Position numbers and translations under genes: made by a program
Notes under the pieces: model-generated
The model's input: the letters and a program-made list of their open reading frames with translations, nothing else
What the model was told of the DNA's origin: nothing
The model's database searches: none
Part shown: piece by piece, positions 1 through 8,657 of the stretch
How the letters are laid out: every line of letters starts with the position of its first letter
Numbering within the stretch: the stretch's first letter is position 1
Assembly: GCF_014635705.1 (NCBI RefSeq)
Contig: NZ_BMDI01000001.1
Span: forward strand, 1,008,008 to 1,072,007
DNA: 64,000 nucleotides
DNA from: Oxalicibacterium faecigallinarum
GTDB lineage: Bacteria; Pseudomonadota; Gammaproteobacteria; Burkholderiales; Burkholderiaceae_D
Reading direction: 5' to 3'

Positions 1-61
1 AATGCAAATTTTGTCATGCTGTCTCTATTTCTGTTTTATGGGAAGGTGCCGTGAAGGCATG

Positions 62-1048
62 TCACATGCGAACGAGGACTGCGCCCCATGTAAAGCCACC
101 GCCAACGCCTTCCATCATGACGTTCTGGCCGGGCTTGATACGCCCATCGCGCACACCGACATCGAGCGCCAGCGGAATCGAAGCAGCAGATGTGTTGCCA
201 TGCTGATCCACCGTGACAATCATTTTATCCATGCCCAGCCCCAGCTTCTTCGCCGTGCCCTGCATGATGCGGATATTGGCCTGATGCGGCACGATCCAGT
301 CAACCTCGGACGATTGCATACCGGCCAGTTCCAGTGCTTCGTTTGCAACCTTGTCCAGCAGGCCGACCGCGAGCTTGAAGACGGCCTGACCATCCATGTA
401 CATGAACGCGCTACCCTCCAGTACACCATTACTAATGCGTCCGGGGCCACAAAGGATATCGCCGTAACTGCCATCGGCATGCAACTTGGTTGCCAGAATG
501 CCCGGCTCTTCCGATGCGGTCAGTACCGCAGCGCCAGCCCCGTCACCAAACAAGACACAAGTCGTGCGGTCACTGAAGTCGATAATGCGTGAAAACACTT
601 CCGCGCCGATCACCAGCACATTCTTGTGCGCACCGGATTTGATGAACTTGTCAGCAGTCGTCAATGCATAGACAAAACCGCTGCAGACTGCCTGCACGTC
701 CAATGCAGGACAACCATTATCGATGCCGAGTTTACGCTGCACAACGCAAGCCGTACTGGGGAAACCACCGAAAAAATCCGGGGTAGAGGTTGCCAGAATC
801 ACGAGATCGATATCATTGGCCGACAACTGCGCCATCTCCAGCGCCTTCTTGGCAGCTTCGACAGCCAGATCACTCGACTGTACGCCTTCGGCGGCATAGT
901 GACGCGCAGCGATGCCGCTACGAGAGACGATCCACTCGTCCGAAGTTTCAATACCTTTTGCAGCCAATTGGGCTGCCAGATCGTGATTGGTCACACGATT
1001 GGGCGGCAGATAACTGCCTGTCCCGACGATTTTGCTATGGAGAGTCAT
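62..1048 (-). CDS. fabH: 3-oxoacyl-[ACP] synthase III (KASIII)
   Basis: Condenses acetyl-CoA with malonyl-ACP to start type II fatty-acid synthesis in the cytoplasm. The 328-residue protein has the full family length. The catalytic triad is visible: Cys122 in AVCSGF, His255 in VPHQAN and Asn285 in HGNTSAAS. The C-terminal glycine-rich stretch ([10 protein letters not shown]) is also typical. Its start overlaps the stop of plsX by 4 bp, so the two genes are translationally coupled. The order yceD-rpmF-plsX-fabH on this strand is the standard proteobacterial cluster, and fabD would be expected just beyond the window edge. Confidence 0.97.
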   Translation of the reverse strand: MTLHSKIVGTGSYLPPNRVTNHDLAAQLAAKGIETSDEWIVSRSGIAARHYAAEGVQSSDLAVEAAKKALEMAQLSANDIDLVILATSTPDFFGGFPSTACVVQRKLGIDNGCPALDVQAVCSGFVYALTTADKFIKSGAHKNVLVIGAEVFSRIIDFSDRTTCVLFGDGAGAAVLTASEEPGILATKLHADGSYGDILCGPGRISNGVLEGSAFMYMDGQAVFKLAVGLLDKVANEALELAGMQSSEVDWIVPHQANIRIMQGTAKKLGLGMDKMIVTVDQHGNTSAASIPLALDVGVRDGRIKPGQNVMMEGVGGGFTWGAVLVRM

Positions 1049-2133
1049 GCGGTTTTATGTTCTATGTCTTCTGTTGCAATCATCCGATCTGCTTCGACAG
1101 CGATCAGAGGCTGCGGCATGAAATCGGTCATTTTGACCGAAATACGGGAAATCAGATCATTCTTGGCTGCATCGAATGCGCGACGGATTGCCCACTGATA
1201 GCCGTAAGCATCCGCACCACCATGGCTTTTAAATACCAGGCCGCGCAAACCAAGCAAACTGCCGCCATTGTAGCGGGACGGATTCAGTCGCTGCGAAATC
1301 TTCTTCAATGCGCCACGCGCAATGATCGCGCCGAGCATGTTCAACGGACCGCTCTTCAATTCGCTCGTCAGCACACTCTTGACGAAACGCCCCAGGCCCT
1401 CGGAAGCCTTCAACGTCACATTGCCGACAAAGCCATCGCAGACGACGATATCAGTCGTGCCTTTGAAAATGTCATCGCCTTCAACATTTCCGTAAAAATT
1501 CAGCGTGCCTTTCTCGTGATCGGCGCGCAGCAACAATGCAGTCTGCTTGACCAGATCATTGCCCTTGATGTCTTCTTCGCCAACATTCAACAGACCGACC
1601 GTCGGACGGCTTTTGCCCTCCATCGCGGAAACCAATGCAGAACCCATCAAGGCGAACTGATGGAGATGTTGCGGCTCGCAATCGACGTTGGCACCAAGGT
1701 CGAGCATGTAGGTAGGACGATCCTTCTGATTCGGCATCAGACTACAGATCGCAGGCCGATCGACACCAGGAATCGTTTTCAGAACGTAGCGGGAGATTGC
1801 CATCAAGGCGCCTGTATTCCCTGCGGAAACACAGGCATCGGCGCGTCCATCCTTGATCAGGCTGATTGCCACACGCATGGACGAATCACGCTTACGACGC
1901 AAAGCGACTTCAAGCGTATCCTCCATCGTCACCACTTCGGTGGCGTTGACGATACGCAAACGGGGATGATGAGACGCCTTGAGTTTTTCCAACTCCAGAG
2001 AAAGCACTGCTTCAGGGCCGACCAGAATAAGCTCGGCTTCCGGTTCGCTCTCGGCGAACGCAAGAGCGGCAGGAATAGTAACTGCCGGGCCGTGATCGCC
2101 ACCCATGCAGTCGATAGATATTTTAATTGTCAT
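1045..2133 (-). CDS. plsX: phosphate acyltransferase PlsX
   Basis: Makes acyl-phosphate from acyl-ACP, the first step of phospholipid synthesis by the PlsX/PlsY route, at the inner face of the membrane. The 362 residues match the family. The N terminus [13 protein letters not shown] is diagnostic, and the internal [12 protein letters not shown] and [13 protein letters not shown] motifs are intact. It overlaps fabH by 4 bp. About 147 bp separate it from rpmF upstream, probably as one transcript. Confidence 0.97.
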   Translation of the reverse strand: MTIKISIDCMGGDHGPAVTIPAALAFAESEPEAELILVGPEAVLSLELEKLKASHHPRLRIVNATEVVTMEDTLEVALRRKRDSSMRVAISLIKDGRADACVSAGNTGALMAISRYVLKTIPGVDRPAICSLMPNQKDRPTYMLDLGANVDCEPQHLHQFALMGSALVSAMEGKSRPTVGLLNVGEEDIKGNDLVKQTALLLRADHEKGTLNFYGNVEGDDIFKGTTDIVVCDGFVGNVTLKASEGLGRFVKSVLTSELKSGPLNMLGAIIARGALKKISQRLNPSRYNGGSLLGLRGLVFKSHGGADAYGYQWAIRRAFDAAKNDLISRISVKMTDFMPQPLIAVEADRMIATEDIEHKTA

Positions 2134-2280
2134 CGGTTTGATTCAGGGCGCAGTCCAGCCGCACAAAGGACCGGAAATTCGGCTTGATCAAATGACGTAA
2201 TGCGCTGGATCAGCATATGAAAAAACGGCGCCAAAGTCATGAACTCAACGCGCCGCTTTCTTCGCCTTAACGAGAATGGA

Positions 2281-2463
2281 TTATTCGTCGTTTTTGGTTT
2301 TCAGTACTTTACGGCCGCGATAGAAGCCGTTAGGGCTGATGTGGTGACGCATATGCGTTTCACCCGTGGTTTGTTCGGTGCTCAACTGTGGCGCGACCAG
2401 AAAGTCGTGCGAGCGATGCATGCCGCGTTTGGACGGGGTTTTCTTGTTTTGCTGAACAGCCAT
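2281..2463 (-). CDS. rpmF: 50S ribosomal protein bL32
   Basis: Structural protein of the large ribosomal subunit. The 60-residue sequence begins [20 protein letters not shown], which is the standard bL32 N terminus. The zinc-binding cysteines of some bL32 proteins are absent, as in other Burkholderiales. A good ribosome site (rich in GGAG on the minus strand) precedes the start. It sits between the DUF177 gene and plsX. Confidence 0.97.
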   Translation of the reverse strand: MAVQQNKKTPSKRGMHRSHDFLVAPQLSTEQTTGETHMRHHISPNGFYRGRKVLKTKNDE

Positions 2464-2579
2464 GATTACGACTCCTAAACCTTAAGTTCGAAAATTCTAA
2501 CATATTCGCTTTGCACAACTGCTGCAAATCGACAATTCTTGCTACCAAACCAACACCTGCACAGCGCAGGCATCGCGAA

Positions 2580-3083
2580 TTACTGCTTCAATCCTTTGAG
2601 AACATCAAAGGGAGAAGGCTTTTTCACTTCTTCCAGAAATGCGGTTGCATTCTGATCCGGACAAATCTCATGGCGCGGTGACGATGGCAGAGAAAGCAAC
2701 GCCTCATCCTCGATCAAGTCTGCAATTTTCATTGCCTTATCGCCGACGATTACATCGACAGACTCATCATCCAGCAATGCTTCAATTTCGTCCGCTTGCG
2801 CATCCGACTTTGCCAGCACCAGCATTTGCGCCGACTCGAACACATAGTCCAATGGCTTCATGCAACGCTGGCAAACCAAGGTCGTCTTGCCAGAAACCTG
2901 CATCGCAATCTGTGGATGCCCATACTGATTGACACCGCCCTGCAACGACCAGGAAACCGTCGGCACCTGATTTTTATCAGCAGACTCCTCCAGCAATCGA
3001 GGCAAATCCTGCCCGGACAGCACACCATCGCGCTGCTCCGCATGCCGACAAAACTCAAAAACGTCGATGACTGAAGCGCTCAT
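2580..3083 (-). CDS. yceD: DUF177/YceD family protein
   Basis: Conserved protein of the YceD family, which in plants and bacteria is linked to 23S rRNA accumulation. The exact role is not settled. The 167-residue sequence carries the family signature LVCQRCMKPL near residues 90-100 and an acidic C-terminal half. It is the first gene of the yceD-rpmF-plsX-fabH cluster. The 102-bp gap to maf on the other strand must hold divergent promoters. Confidence 0.9.
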   Translation of the reverse strand: MSASVIDVFEFCRHAEQRDGVLSGQDLPRLLEESADKNQVPTVSWSLQGGVNQYGHPQIAMQVSGKTTLVCQRCMKPLDYVFESAQMLVLAKSDAQADEIEALLDDESVDVIVGDKAMKIADLIEDEALLSLPSSPRHEICPDQNATAFLEEVKKPSPFDVLKGLKQ

Positions 3084-3185
3084 GACTGGCCGAACCCGGA
3101 AAACCTGCGATAATAACAGGCTTTTTCCTTATTCGTCAAAGCGTTAGCGTGCTTTTATTGAGCGGTCATTCAAATAAATCGAAAA

Positions 3186-3794
3186 ATGTCTTCTTCTGAC
3201 ACACAACCGCGCCTGATTCTTGGCTCAAGCTCCATTTACCGCAAGGAATTGCTGTCGCGCCTGCGTTTGCCTTTTGACACGATTTCACCAGATATCGACG
3301 AGGCGGCTCTGGCTGGAGAATCCCCGGAAGCGACCGCTTTACGCTTGGCGCAAGCAAAAGCTGCAGCAATTTCCGCTCATATTCCAAACGCCCTGATTAT
3401 CGGCTCGGATCAGGTCGCCACGCTGGATGGCAAGCAAATTGGCAAGCCCGGCAATCATGCGAATGCATTGCAACAACTGCAAATGATGCGGGGCCGCACT
3501 GTTATTTTTCATACCGCCTTATGTTTGGTCGACAATCGGTCAGACGCGCTCACTCCTGTTCAAGTCGACAACATTCAAACGCGCGTGACCTTCCGCAATC
3601 TCCCCGATCACGAACTGGATGCCTACTTGCGCGCAGAGCAACCCTATGATTGTGCCGGCAGTGCCAAGAACGAAGGCCTGGGTATCGCCATCCTGGAAAG
3701 CGTGGAAAGCAACGATCCGACCGCCCTCACCGGTCTGCCATTGATCGCATTGACAAGCATGTTACGTCGCGCCGGTATCGCGTTTTTTCACTGA
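3186..3794 (+). CDS. maf: Maf-family nucleotide pyrophosphatase (YceF type)
   Basis: Hydrolyses non-canonical nucleoside triphosphates. The YceF group prefers 7-methyl-GTP. The 202 residues show the Maf signature: LILGSSSIYRKELLSRL at the N terminus, IIGSDQVATLDG in the middle and the YDCAGSAKNEGLG loop. It is transcribed away from yceD, as often seen in Burkholderiales. The methylase gene follows 17 bp after its stop. Confidence 0.93.
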   Translation: MSSSDTQPRLILGSSSIYRKELLSRLRLPFDTISPDIDEAALAGESPEATALRLAQAKAAAISAHIPNALIIGSDQVATLDGKQIGKPGNHANALQQLQMMRGRTVIFHTALCLVDNRSDALTPVQVDNIQTRVTFRNLPDHELDAYLRAEQPYDCAGSAKNEGLGIAILESVESNDPTALTGLPLIALTSMLRRAGIAFFH

Positions 3795-3811
3795 GTGTTT
3801 TTACCCCATTT

Positions 3812-4558
3812 ATGCCTGGCATTCTTTATCTGATCCCCAATACACTTGGACTATCAAGTCACGAGCAACCATTGGCGCACATTATTCCCGCTGAGGTTCA
3901 GTCCATTACTGCGCGACTCGATTACTTCGTGGCCGAAAATGCCAAGACAACACGCGCATTTCTGAAGCTAATCAACGACCAGCATCCTTTAAGCAAACCA
4001 TTGCAGGAAATACGCATTGCCGAGCTTAATATCAATACGGATAAAAAGGCATTGCCACAATTACTGGAACCCATTCTTGCAGGTGCGGATGGCGGCTTGA
4101 TCTCGGAGGCGGGCGTACCTGCCGTCGCCGATCCCGGTGCCAATCTGGTGCGACTGGCGCATGCCCATGGCATCACCGTCAAACCGCTGGTTGGCCCCTC
4201 ATCGCTATTGCTCGCAGTGATGGCAAGCGGCTTGAGTGGACAAAATTTTGCCTTCAATGGGTATTTGCCGGTTGACGCTGCGGCGCGCATGAAACGCATC
4301 AGGCAGCTGGAAGAGCGCGCCCGCAACGAAAAGCAGACACAGTTTTTTATTGAAACGCCCTACAGAAATACGGCCATGCTCGAAACACTGGCCGCGACCT
4401 GCCAGGCCAACACACTGATCTGTGTCGCAACCGATTTGACGCTCGAAACCGAAGCGATCAAGACGCAAACTGCAGCAAGATGGAAAGCGGACTTGGCGGG
4501 CGGCAAAACGCCAGAATTCCATAAGCGGCCAACAGTATTTTTACTATTGGCTGATTGA
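3812..4558 (+). CDS. SAM-dependent methyltransferase, RsmI/tetrapyrrole methylase family
   Basis: A 248-residue member of the family that includes RsmI (16S rRNA C1402 2'-O-methylase). This shorter paralogue group has no firmly assigned substrate. The ATG at 3812 is chosen because it gives the family N terminus MPGILYLIPNTLG, and a longer reading would overlap maf by 145 bp. Visible motifs are GLISEAGVPAVADPGA (residues about 90-107) and the PLVGPSSLLLAVMASG turn. It probably shares a transcript with maf. Confidence 0.85.
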   Translation: MPGILYLIPNTLGLSSHEQPLAHIIPAEVQSITARLDYFVAENAKTTRAFLKLINDQHPLSKPLQEIRIAELNINTDKKALPQLLEPILAGADGGLISEAGVPAVADPGANLVRLAHAHGITVKPLVGPSSLLLAVMASGLSGQNFAFNGYLPVDAAARMKRIRQLEERARNEKQTQFFIETPYRNTAMLETLAATCQANTLICVATDLTLETEAIKTQTAARWKADLAGGKTPEFHKRPTVFLLLAD

Positions 4559-4579
4559 AATTTTCTGCAGATAAAATGC

Positions 4580-4606
4580 AAAGCGGCGATGTTTCATCGC
4601 CGCTTT
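4580..4606. terminator. hairpin, possible bidirectional terminator
   Basis: A perfect 12-bp inverted repeat with a 3-base loop (AAAGCGGCGATG / CATCGCCGCTTT) lies just after the methylase stop and before the convergent sppA. The T tract is weak, so termination is inferred. Confidence 0.5.
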
Positions 4607-4797
4607 GCCTGCCTTCCGAGAAGGCATCTGAATGGGTCATGGACCCGATGGTGTCACCTGACGTCAACCATTAATAACCCAGTGTTATCAATGCTGTTGT
4701 CCTTGCATCTTTGGATGATGGTGACGCCTTCAATATAGTCCAGTCGCATAAAAAATCAAGGGAACGTGAAAACAACTTTACACGCATTTCCTGTGCA

Positions 4798-5796
4798 TTA
4801 TTTCAAGGTCGGCGTCGTCATCTCTGGCAGCGCTGCCTTGATGGCAGCAGCACCAGCAGCAGCGCCGAATTTTCTCAGTACACGGTCAGACAATCCTTCG
4901 CGCTGCGTGTAGTCCACAATATTGTTGGACTTAAGCTGATCACGCGCCACGCTTTCTACCGTACCAAAGCCATCTGCCAAACCGAGCTCCACTGATTTCG
5001 CACCACTCCAGACCAGACCGGAAAAGGTATCCGGCGTCTCCTTCAGACGAGCGCCGCGTCCCTTGCGCACCACGTCGATAAACTGTTGATGAATTTCATT
5101 CAGCATGTCCTGCGCATAGATTTTTTGCGTATCGGACTGCGGACTGAAAGGATCCATGAAGGCCTTGTTGGAACCTGCCGTCAACAGACGACGCTCGACA
5201 CCAACCTTCTCCATCACCCCGGTGAAACCAAAACCATCCATCAATACACCGATCGAACCGACGATACTGGCTTTGTTGACGTAAATGCGATCGGCTGCCG
5301 CGGCAATGTAATAACCACCGGACGCGCAGACCTCACCCACCACAACGTACAGCGGCTTTTTCGGATTCTCGGCACGCAGACGTGTTATCTCGTCATTGAT
5401 GATGCCCGCCTGCACCGGACTACCACCCGGACTATTGATCTGCAAAATGATGCCAACCACACCGGGATCGGCATATGCCTTGGTCAAGGCCGAAATGACC
5501 GTTTCTGCATCGCCTGCACCTTTTGCTTCGATCGTGCCATCAATCTTGATCAGTGCCGTGTGCGGTCCGACGTTTTCCTTGCCGTCGCTGGCGCTGTTCA
5601 TGCCGGTCCAGATGGCGAAACAGATAAGCGTCAACGTTGCCAACTTGAAGAAAATGCCCCACCGACGACGCGCACGCTGCTCCTTGATTGTGGCGAATGC
5701 GAGTTTTTCCAGTACTTCGCGCTCCCAGCCATCCTTGCGCGGCGTAGCATTCGCACGTCCGTTTGCCAATCCATCCTGATCGAAATCGTTGCTCAT
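4798..5796 (-). CDS. sppA: signal peptide peptidase SppA, S49 family
   Basis: Membrane-bound serine protease that degrades cleaved signal peptides. The 332-residue form is the short, single-domain type. One membrane segment lies at about residues 45-66 with a basic cytoplasmic side. The nucleophile is Ser159 in GEVCASGGYYIA. Lys211 in GSNKAFMDPF sits 52 residues later, the spacing of the Ser/Lys dyad in bacillary SppA. The NSPGGSP loop is intact. It is followed on the same strand, 28 bp upstream of its start, by the Rieske gene. Confidence 0.94.
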   Translation of the reverse strand: MSNDFDQDGLANGRANATPRKDGWEREVLEKLAFATIKEQRARRRWGIFFKLATLTLICFAIWTGMNSASDGKENVGPHTALIKIDGTIEAKGAGDAETVISALTKAYADPGVVGIILQINSPGGSPVQAGIINDEITRLRAENPKKPLYVVVGEVCASGGYYIAAAADRIYVNKASIVGSIGVLMDGFGFTGVMEKVGVERRLLTAGSNKAFMDPFSPQSDTQKIYAQDMLNEIHQQFIDVVRKGRGARLKETPDTFSGLVWSGAKSVELGLADGFGTVESVARDQLKSNNIVDYTQREGLSDRVLRKFGAAAGAAAIKAALPEMTTPTLK

Positions 5797-5824
5797 AATT
5801 GCACTCTAAAGGTTCCCGCGCGGC

Positions 5825-6193
5825 TCATGCACGCGCAGGCGTTACGTAATCATCCGGTTGCCAGAATACCTGATGATCTTTCTCTATGACATGCAGCAGA
5901 CGCAGACGGCGACCGCGACATGGACCAAATTTGCACAGGCCCGTTTCCGGCTCATACATCGCACCGTGCGTGGCACAAATCAGATACAGGCCCGACGATT
6001 CAAAAAATTCACCCTTGTTCCAGTCAAGTTCGATCGGTACATGGGCACAACGATTCAGATAACCAAAGACCTTGCCACTGTAACGGACGACAAAACCGGT
6101 AGCATCTTCACCACCCGCCGTTACGGGAAAACGGATGCCCTTGCCACCTTCTGTAAGAGTTTCTGCATCACAAACGGGAATCGGAAGACTCAT
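5825..6193 (-). CDS. Rieske [2Fe-2S] domain protein
   Basis: A 122-residue single-domain Rieske protein. The cluster ligands are visible as C49-A-H51 (NRCAHVP) and C73-A-T-H76 (ICATHGAMY). Such small stand-alone Rieske proteins are usually ferredoxin-like electron carriers, and the partner is not known here. It lies 7 bp from the phosphatase gene and 28 bp from sppA, so these genes form a tight run. Confidence 0.9.
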   Translation of the reverse strand: MSLPIPVCDAETLTEGGKGIRFPVTAGGEDATGFVVRYSGKVFGYLNRCAHVPIELDWNKGEFFESSGLYLICATHGAMYEPETGLCKFGPCRGRRLRLLHVIEKDHQVFWQPDDYVTPARA

Positions 6194-6200
6194 CCTTGCC

Positions 6201-6860
6201 TCACGCGTGCTGATTCAACCATGTGTGCAATTCCGCCACGGAATTGGCAGCGAACAAGGGCTGCAACGCACAAAGGTCATCTGCCGTATGCGCGCCGTAA
6301 TGCACCGCGATACCGGCCGCACCGGCGTTTTTTGCCAGTAACAGATCATGCGTGGTATCGCCAATCATGACTGTGCGGTTCATCTCTTGCCCGAGCTCAT
6401 GCGTCAACTCTTGCAACATTGCCGGATGCGGTTTGGAAAATGTCTCGTCAGCACAGCGTGTCGCATCAAATAATGGCTTGAGTCCGGAGACAGCCAGTGC
6501 ACGATCCAGTCCTGCGCGACTTTTTCCCGTCGCGACTGCCAGAAAATAGCCCTGCCCCGCCAGATCTGTCAGCATCTCACGCACGCCGTCAAACAGGGTC
6601 AGCCCGTGATCCTGCGTCAGATAATGATAACGATAGCGCTCGATGATCTGCGGATAAAAGCTCGGATCAACATCTGGAATGGCCGCTTCCATCGCACTCT
6701 GCAAACTCAGGCCGATGACATGCGAGGCCTTGCGTTGATCGGGCACGGGCAAGCCCAGGTCCCGTGCGGCAGACTGAATGCACTGGACAATCGTTGCCGT
6801 GCTGTCCATCAGGGTTCCATCCCAGTCGAATACGATGAAATCAAATTGTTTCTTTGGCAT
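6201..6860 (-). CDS. HAD-superfamily hydrolase, Gph-like phosphatase
   Basis: A 219-residue HAD hydrolase of the phosphoglycolate-phosphatase type. The nucleophile motif FDWDGTLMDS is at residues 11-20, and the acidic metal motif is MIGDTTHDLLLAKNAG near residue 170. Between rluC and sppA this gene is annotated as gph-like in many Burkholderiales. The substrate cannot be read from sequence. Confidence 0.88.
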   Translation of the reverse strand: MPKKQFDFIVFDWDGTLMDSTATIVQCIQSAARDLGLPVPDQRKASHVIGLSLQSAMEAAIPDVDPSFYPQIIERYRYHYLTQDHGLTLFDGVREMLTDLAGQGYFLAVATGKSRAGLDRALAVSGLKPLFDATRCADETFSKPHPAMLQELTHELGQEMNRTVMIGDTTHDLLLAKNAGAAGIAVHYGAHTADDLCALQPLFAANSVAELHTWLNQHA

Positions 6861-6945
6861 GACAACGGTGACGGATGCTCACCTCTCCTTTGCGTTTTGC
6901 AGTCAAGTAAATAGAAAACGATACATAGTGCAGACTGCGTATCGC

Positions 6946-7962
6946 TTATTCGACTTTACTCAGGCTGCGAAGAAAGCGATCACATTCCGGCGGCAATGGC
7001 GCATTGAAGGTCATCTGTTTGCCGCTTTCCGGATGCACGAAGGTAATCTGATGTGCATGCAGAAACATGCGCTTGAGTGGCGCGCGATCTCCATCTGCCT
7101 TCTGCAGGGCACGATTCAAGGCAAAGTCACCATATTTGTCGTCACCCGCAATCGGAAAACCACTGGAAGCCAGATGGACGCGAATCTGGTGTGTGCGACC
7201 GGTTTTCAGCTCGGCCTCCAGTAAGGCGTAACCGTCATATTTCTGACGTAAGTTGAAGATAGTATGCGACGGCATGCCGTCTGCCTGCACCCGCACACGC
7301 CGCTCACCATCTGGCGTCGAATATTTATGTAATGGCAATTTGATGTGTTGGCGCGAGTTTTTCCACTCGCCTTGCACCAAAGCAAAATAGCGCTTGTCCG
7401 GCTCCCCATCACGGATTTGCTCATGCAAATTGGTCAGCGCAGAACGTTTCTTCGCGAGCAACAACACGCCGGACGTTTCACGATCCAGACGATGCACCAA
7501 TTCCAGAAACTTGGCGTCTGGTCGCGATGCACGCAACTGTTCGATCACACCATAACTGACGCCCGATCCGCCATGCACGGCAACACCGGCCGGCTTATCG
7601 ATAATGAGCAAATGGCTGTCTTCGAAAATGATCTTGAACTCTGCGCCCGGTGCAGTGTTGGCCGCCTTCTCCGCCACGCGAATTGGGGGGATGCGGACCA
7701 TATCACCCTCAGCCAGTCGATAGGTTTGATCTATCCGACCTTTGTTGACACGCACTTCGCCAGAGCGCAGCACTCTATATATATGACTCTTGGGAACGCC
7801 TTTACAGATACGTAACAGGAAATTATCGATACGCTGACCGGCTTCCTCATCGGAAATTGTAATGAGCTGAACTTGGGCTGCCGCAGGGTTTGGGACCTGT
7901 GCGGATTGGGACGGCAAAGGCTTCTTCACCTCTTTCCCTGAAAATCTCGCTAAGTCCTTCAT
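6946..7962 (-). CDS. rluC: 23S rRNA pseudouridine synthase RluC
   Basis: Makes pseudouridines at 23S positions 955, 2504 and 2580 in E. coli. The start at 7962 (MKDLARFSGKEV) gives 338 residues. A longer in-frame reading exists but its extra N terminus is not family-like. An S4 RNA-binding domain covers about residues 40-100 (RIDNFLLRICKGVPKSHIYR). The catalytic Asp lies in LVHRLDRETSGVLLLAKK, and the KTGRTHQIRVHL motif follows. It is divergent from rne, the same arrangement as in E. coli. Confidence 0.95.
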   Translation of the reverse strand: MKDLARFSGKEVKKPLPSQSAQVPNPAAAQVQLITISDEEAGQRIDNFLLRICKGVPKSHIYRVLRSGEVRVNKGRIDQTYRLAEGDMVRIPPIRVAEKAANTAPGAEFKIIFEDSHLLIIDKPAGVAVHGGSGVSYGVIEQLRASRPDAKFLELVHRLDRETSGVLLLAKKRSALTNLHEQIRDGEPDKRYFALVQGEWKNSRQHIKLPLHKYSTPDGERRVRVQADGMPSHTIFNLRQKYDGYALLEAELKTGRTHQIRVHLASSGFPIAGDDKYGDFALNRALQKADGDRAPLKRMFLHAHQITFVHPESGKQMTFNAPLPPECDRFLRSLSKVE

Positions 7963-8657
7963 TTTGAATATATAATCGATTCGCCTCGGCAAAGCGCCGG
8001 TGCAAGTGTAAGAATAAAAAGCACATTCTACACAGGGGCGTCTCCATCGGCCTCGCCATTTTCGCAAATTCGATGGAAAAGATGTGTATGCACCGCCCCT
8101 GTGCGAGTCAAGGTTGCACCGTTGTTGCAATCGGATAACGCACTTGGGTGTTGGTCAAGAATGTCTGGATTGTTAGGATAAAAGTCCGGCAAGCTCGTCG
8201 AATACGAACAGCTTGCTGGTTGATGTGGTTGAATTTGTTTTGCCGTTTGCCCCACTTTTCACGTGACACTGCGTCGCTGAATAGCGTTTGTGTCTAATTT
8301 GTCTGTTGTGCTCGTTCAAGCGAGGCGCACCGAGCCAATGCGTAAATCTGGGTTAATCACGGCATCCTTTCGATTGCATCCGCGCCCGTTGTGATGGCAG
8401 CGCTTTGCGCTGAGCCTCACACATTCAAGGCAATTTCATCCCCAGCCCTTCCTGCCTCGCGTACATCCCCTGTACCAAATGTTGTGTAACGACGTGTCAA
8501 AGCGTCAACGATGTGTGCTCGTCCGCTGCAGATTGCGCAAATTCCGATGGTGTTTTCATCGATGCATATGCGCCCGTCTGGCTGACTGCGAGCTCGTCAT
8601 ACTTGATGCAAACACGACGTCGACAACCTAATGACCTTAGGGTCGCGGAGCAATAAC
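7963..8657 (+). promoter_or_regulatory. long rluC-rne intergenic region, probable rne leader
   Basis: About 695 bp without a convincing gene separate the divergent starts of rluC and rne. It contains short inverted repeats, for example around 8186-8220 (CAAGC...GCTTG) and 8399-8413 (CAGCGC-TTT-GCGCTG). In enterobacteria the rne leader is long and mediates autoregulation by RNase E. A similar role here is inference, and no conserved motif was recognised. Confidence 0.45.

Noticed and set aside
790-2187. 465-codon open frame on the plus strand.
   Set aside because: It is antisense to plsX and fabH, which are complete, and its translation has no protein-like motif.
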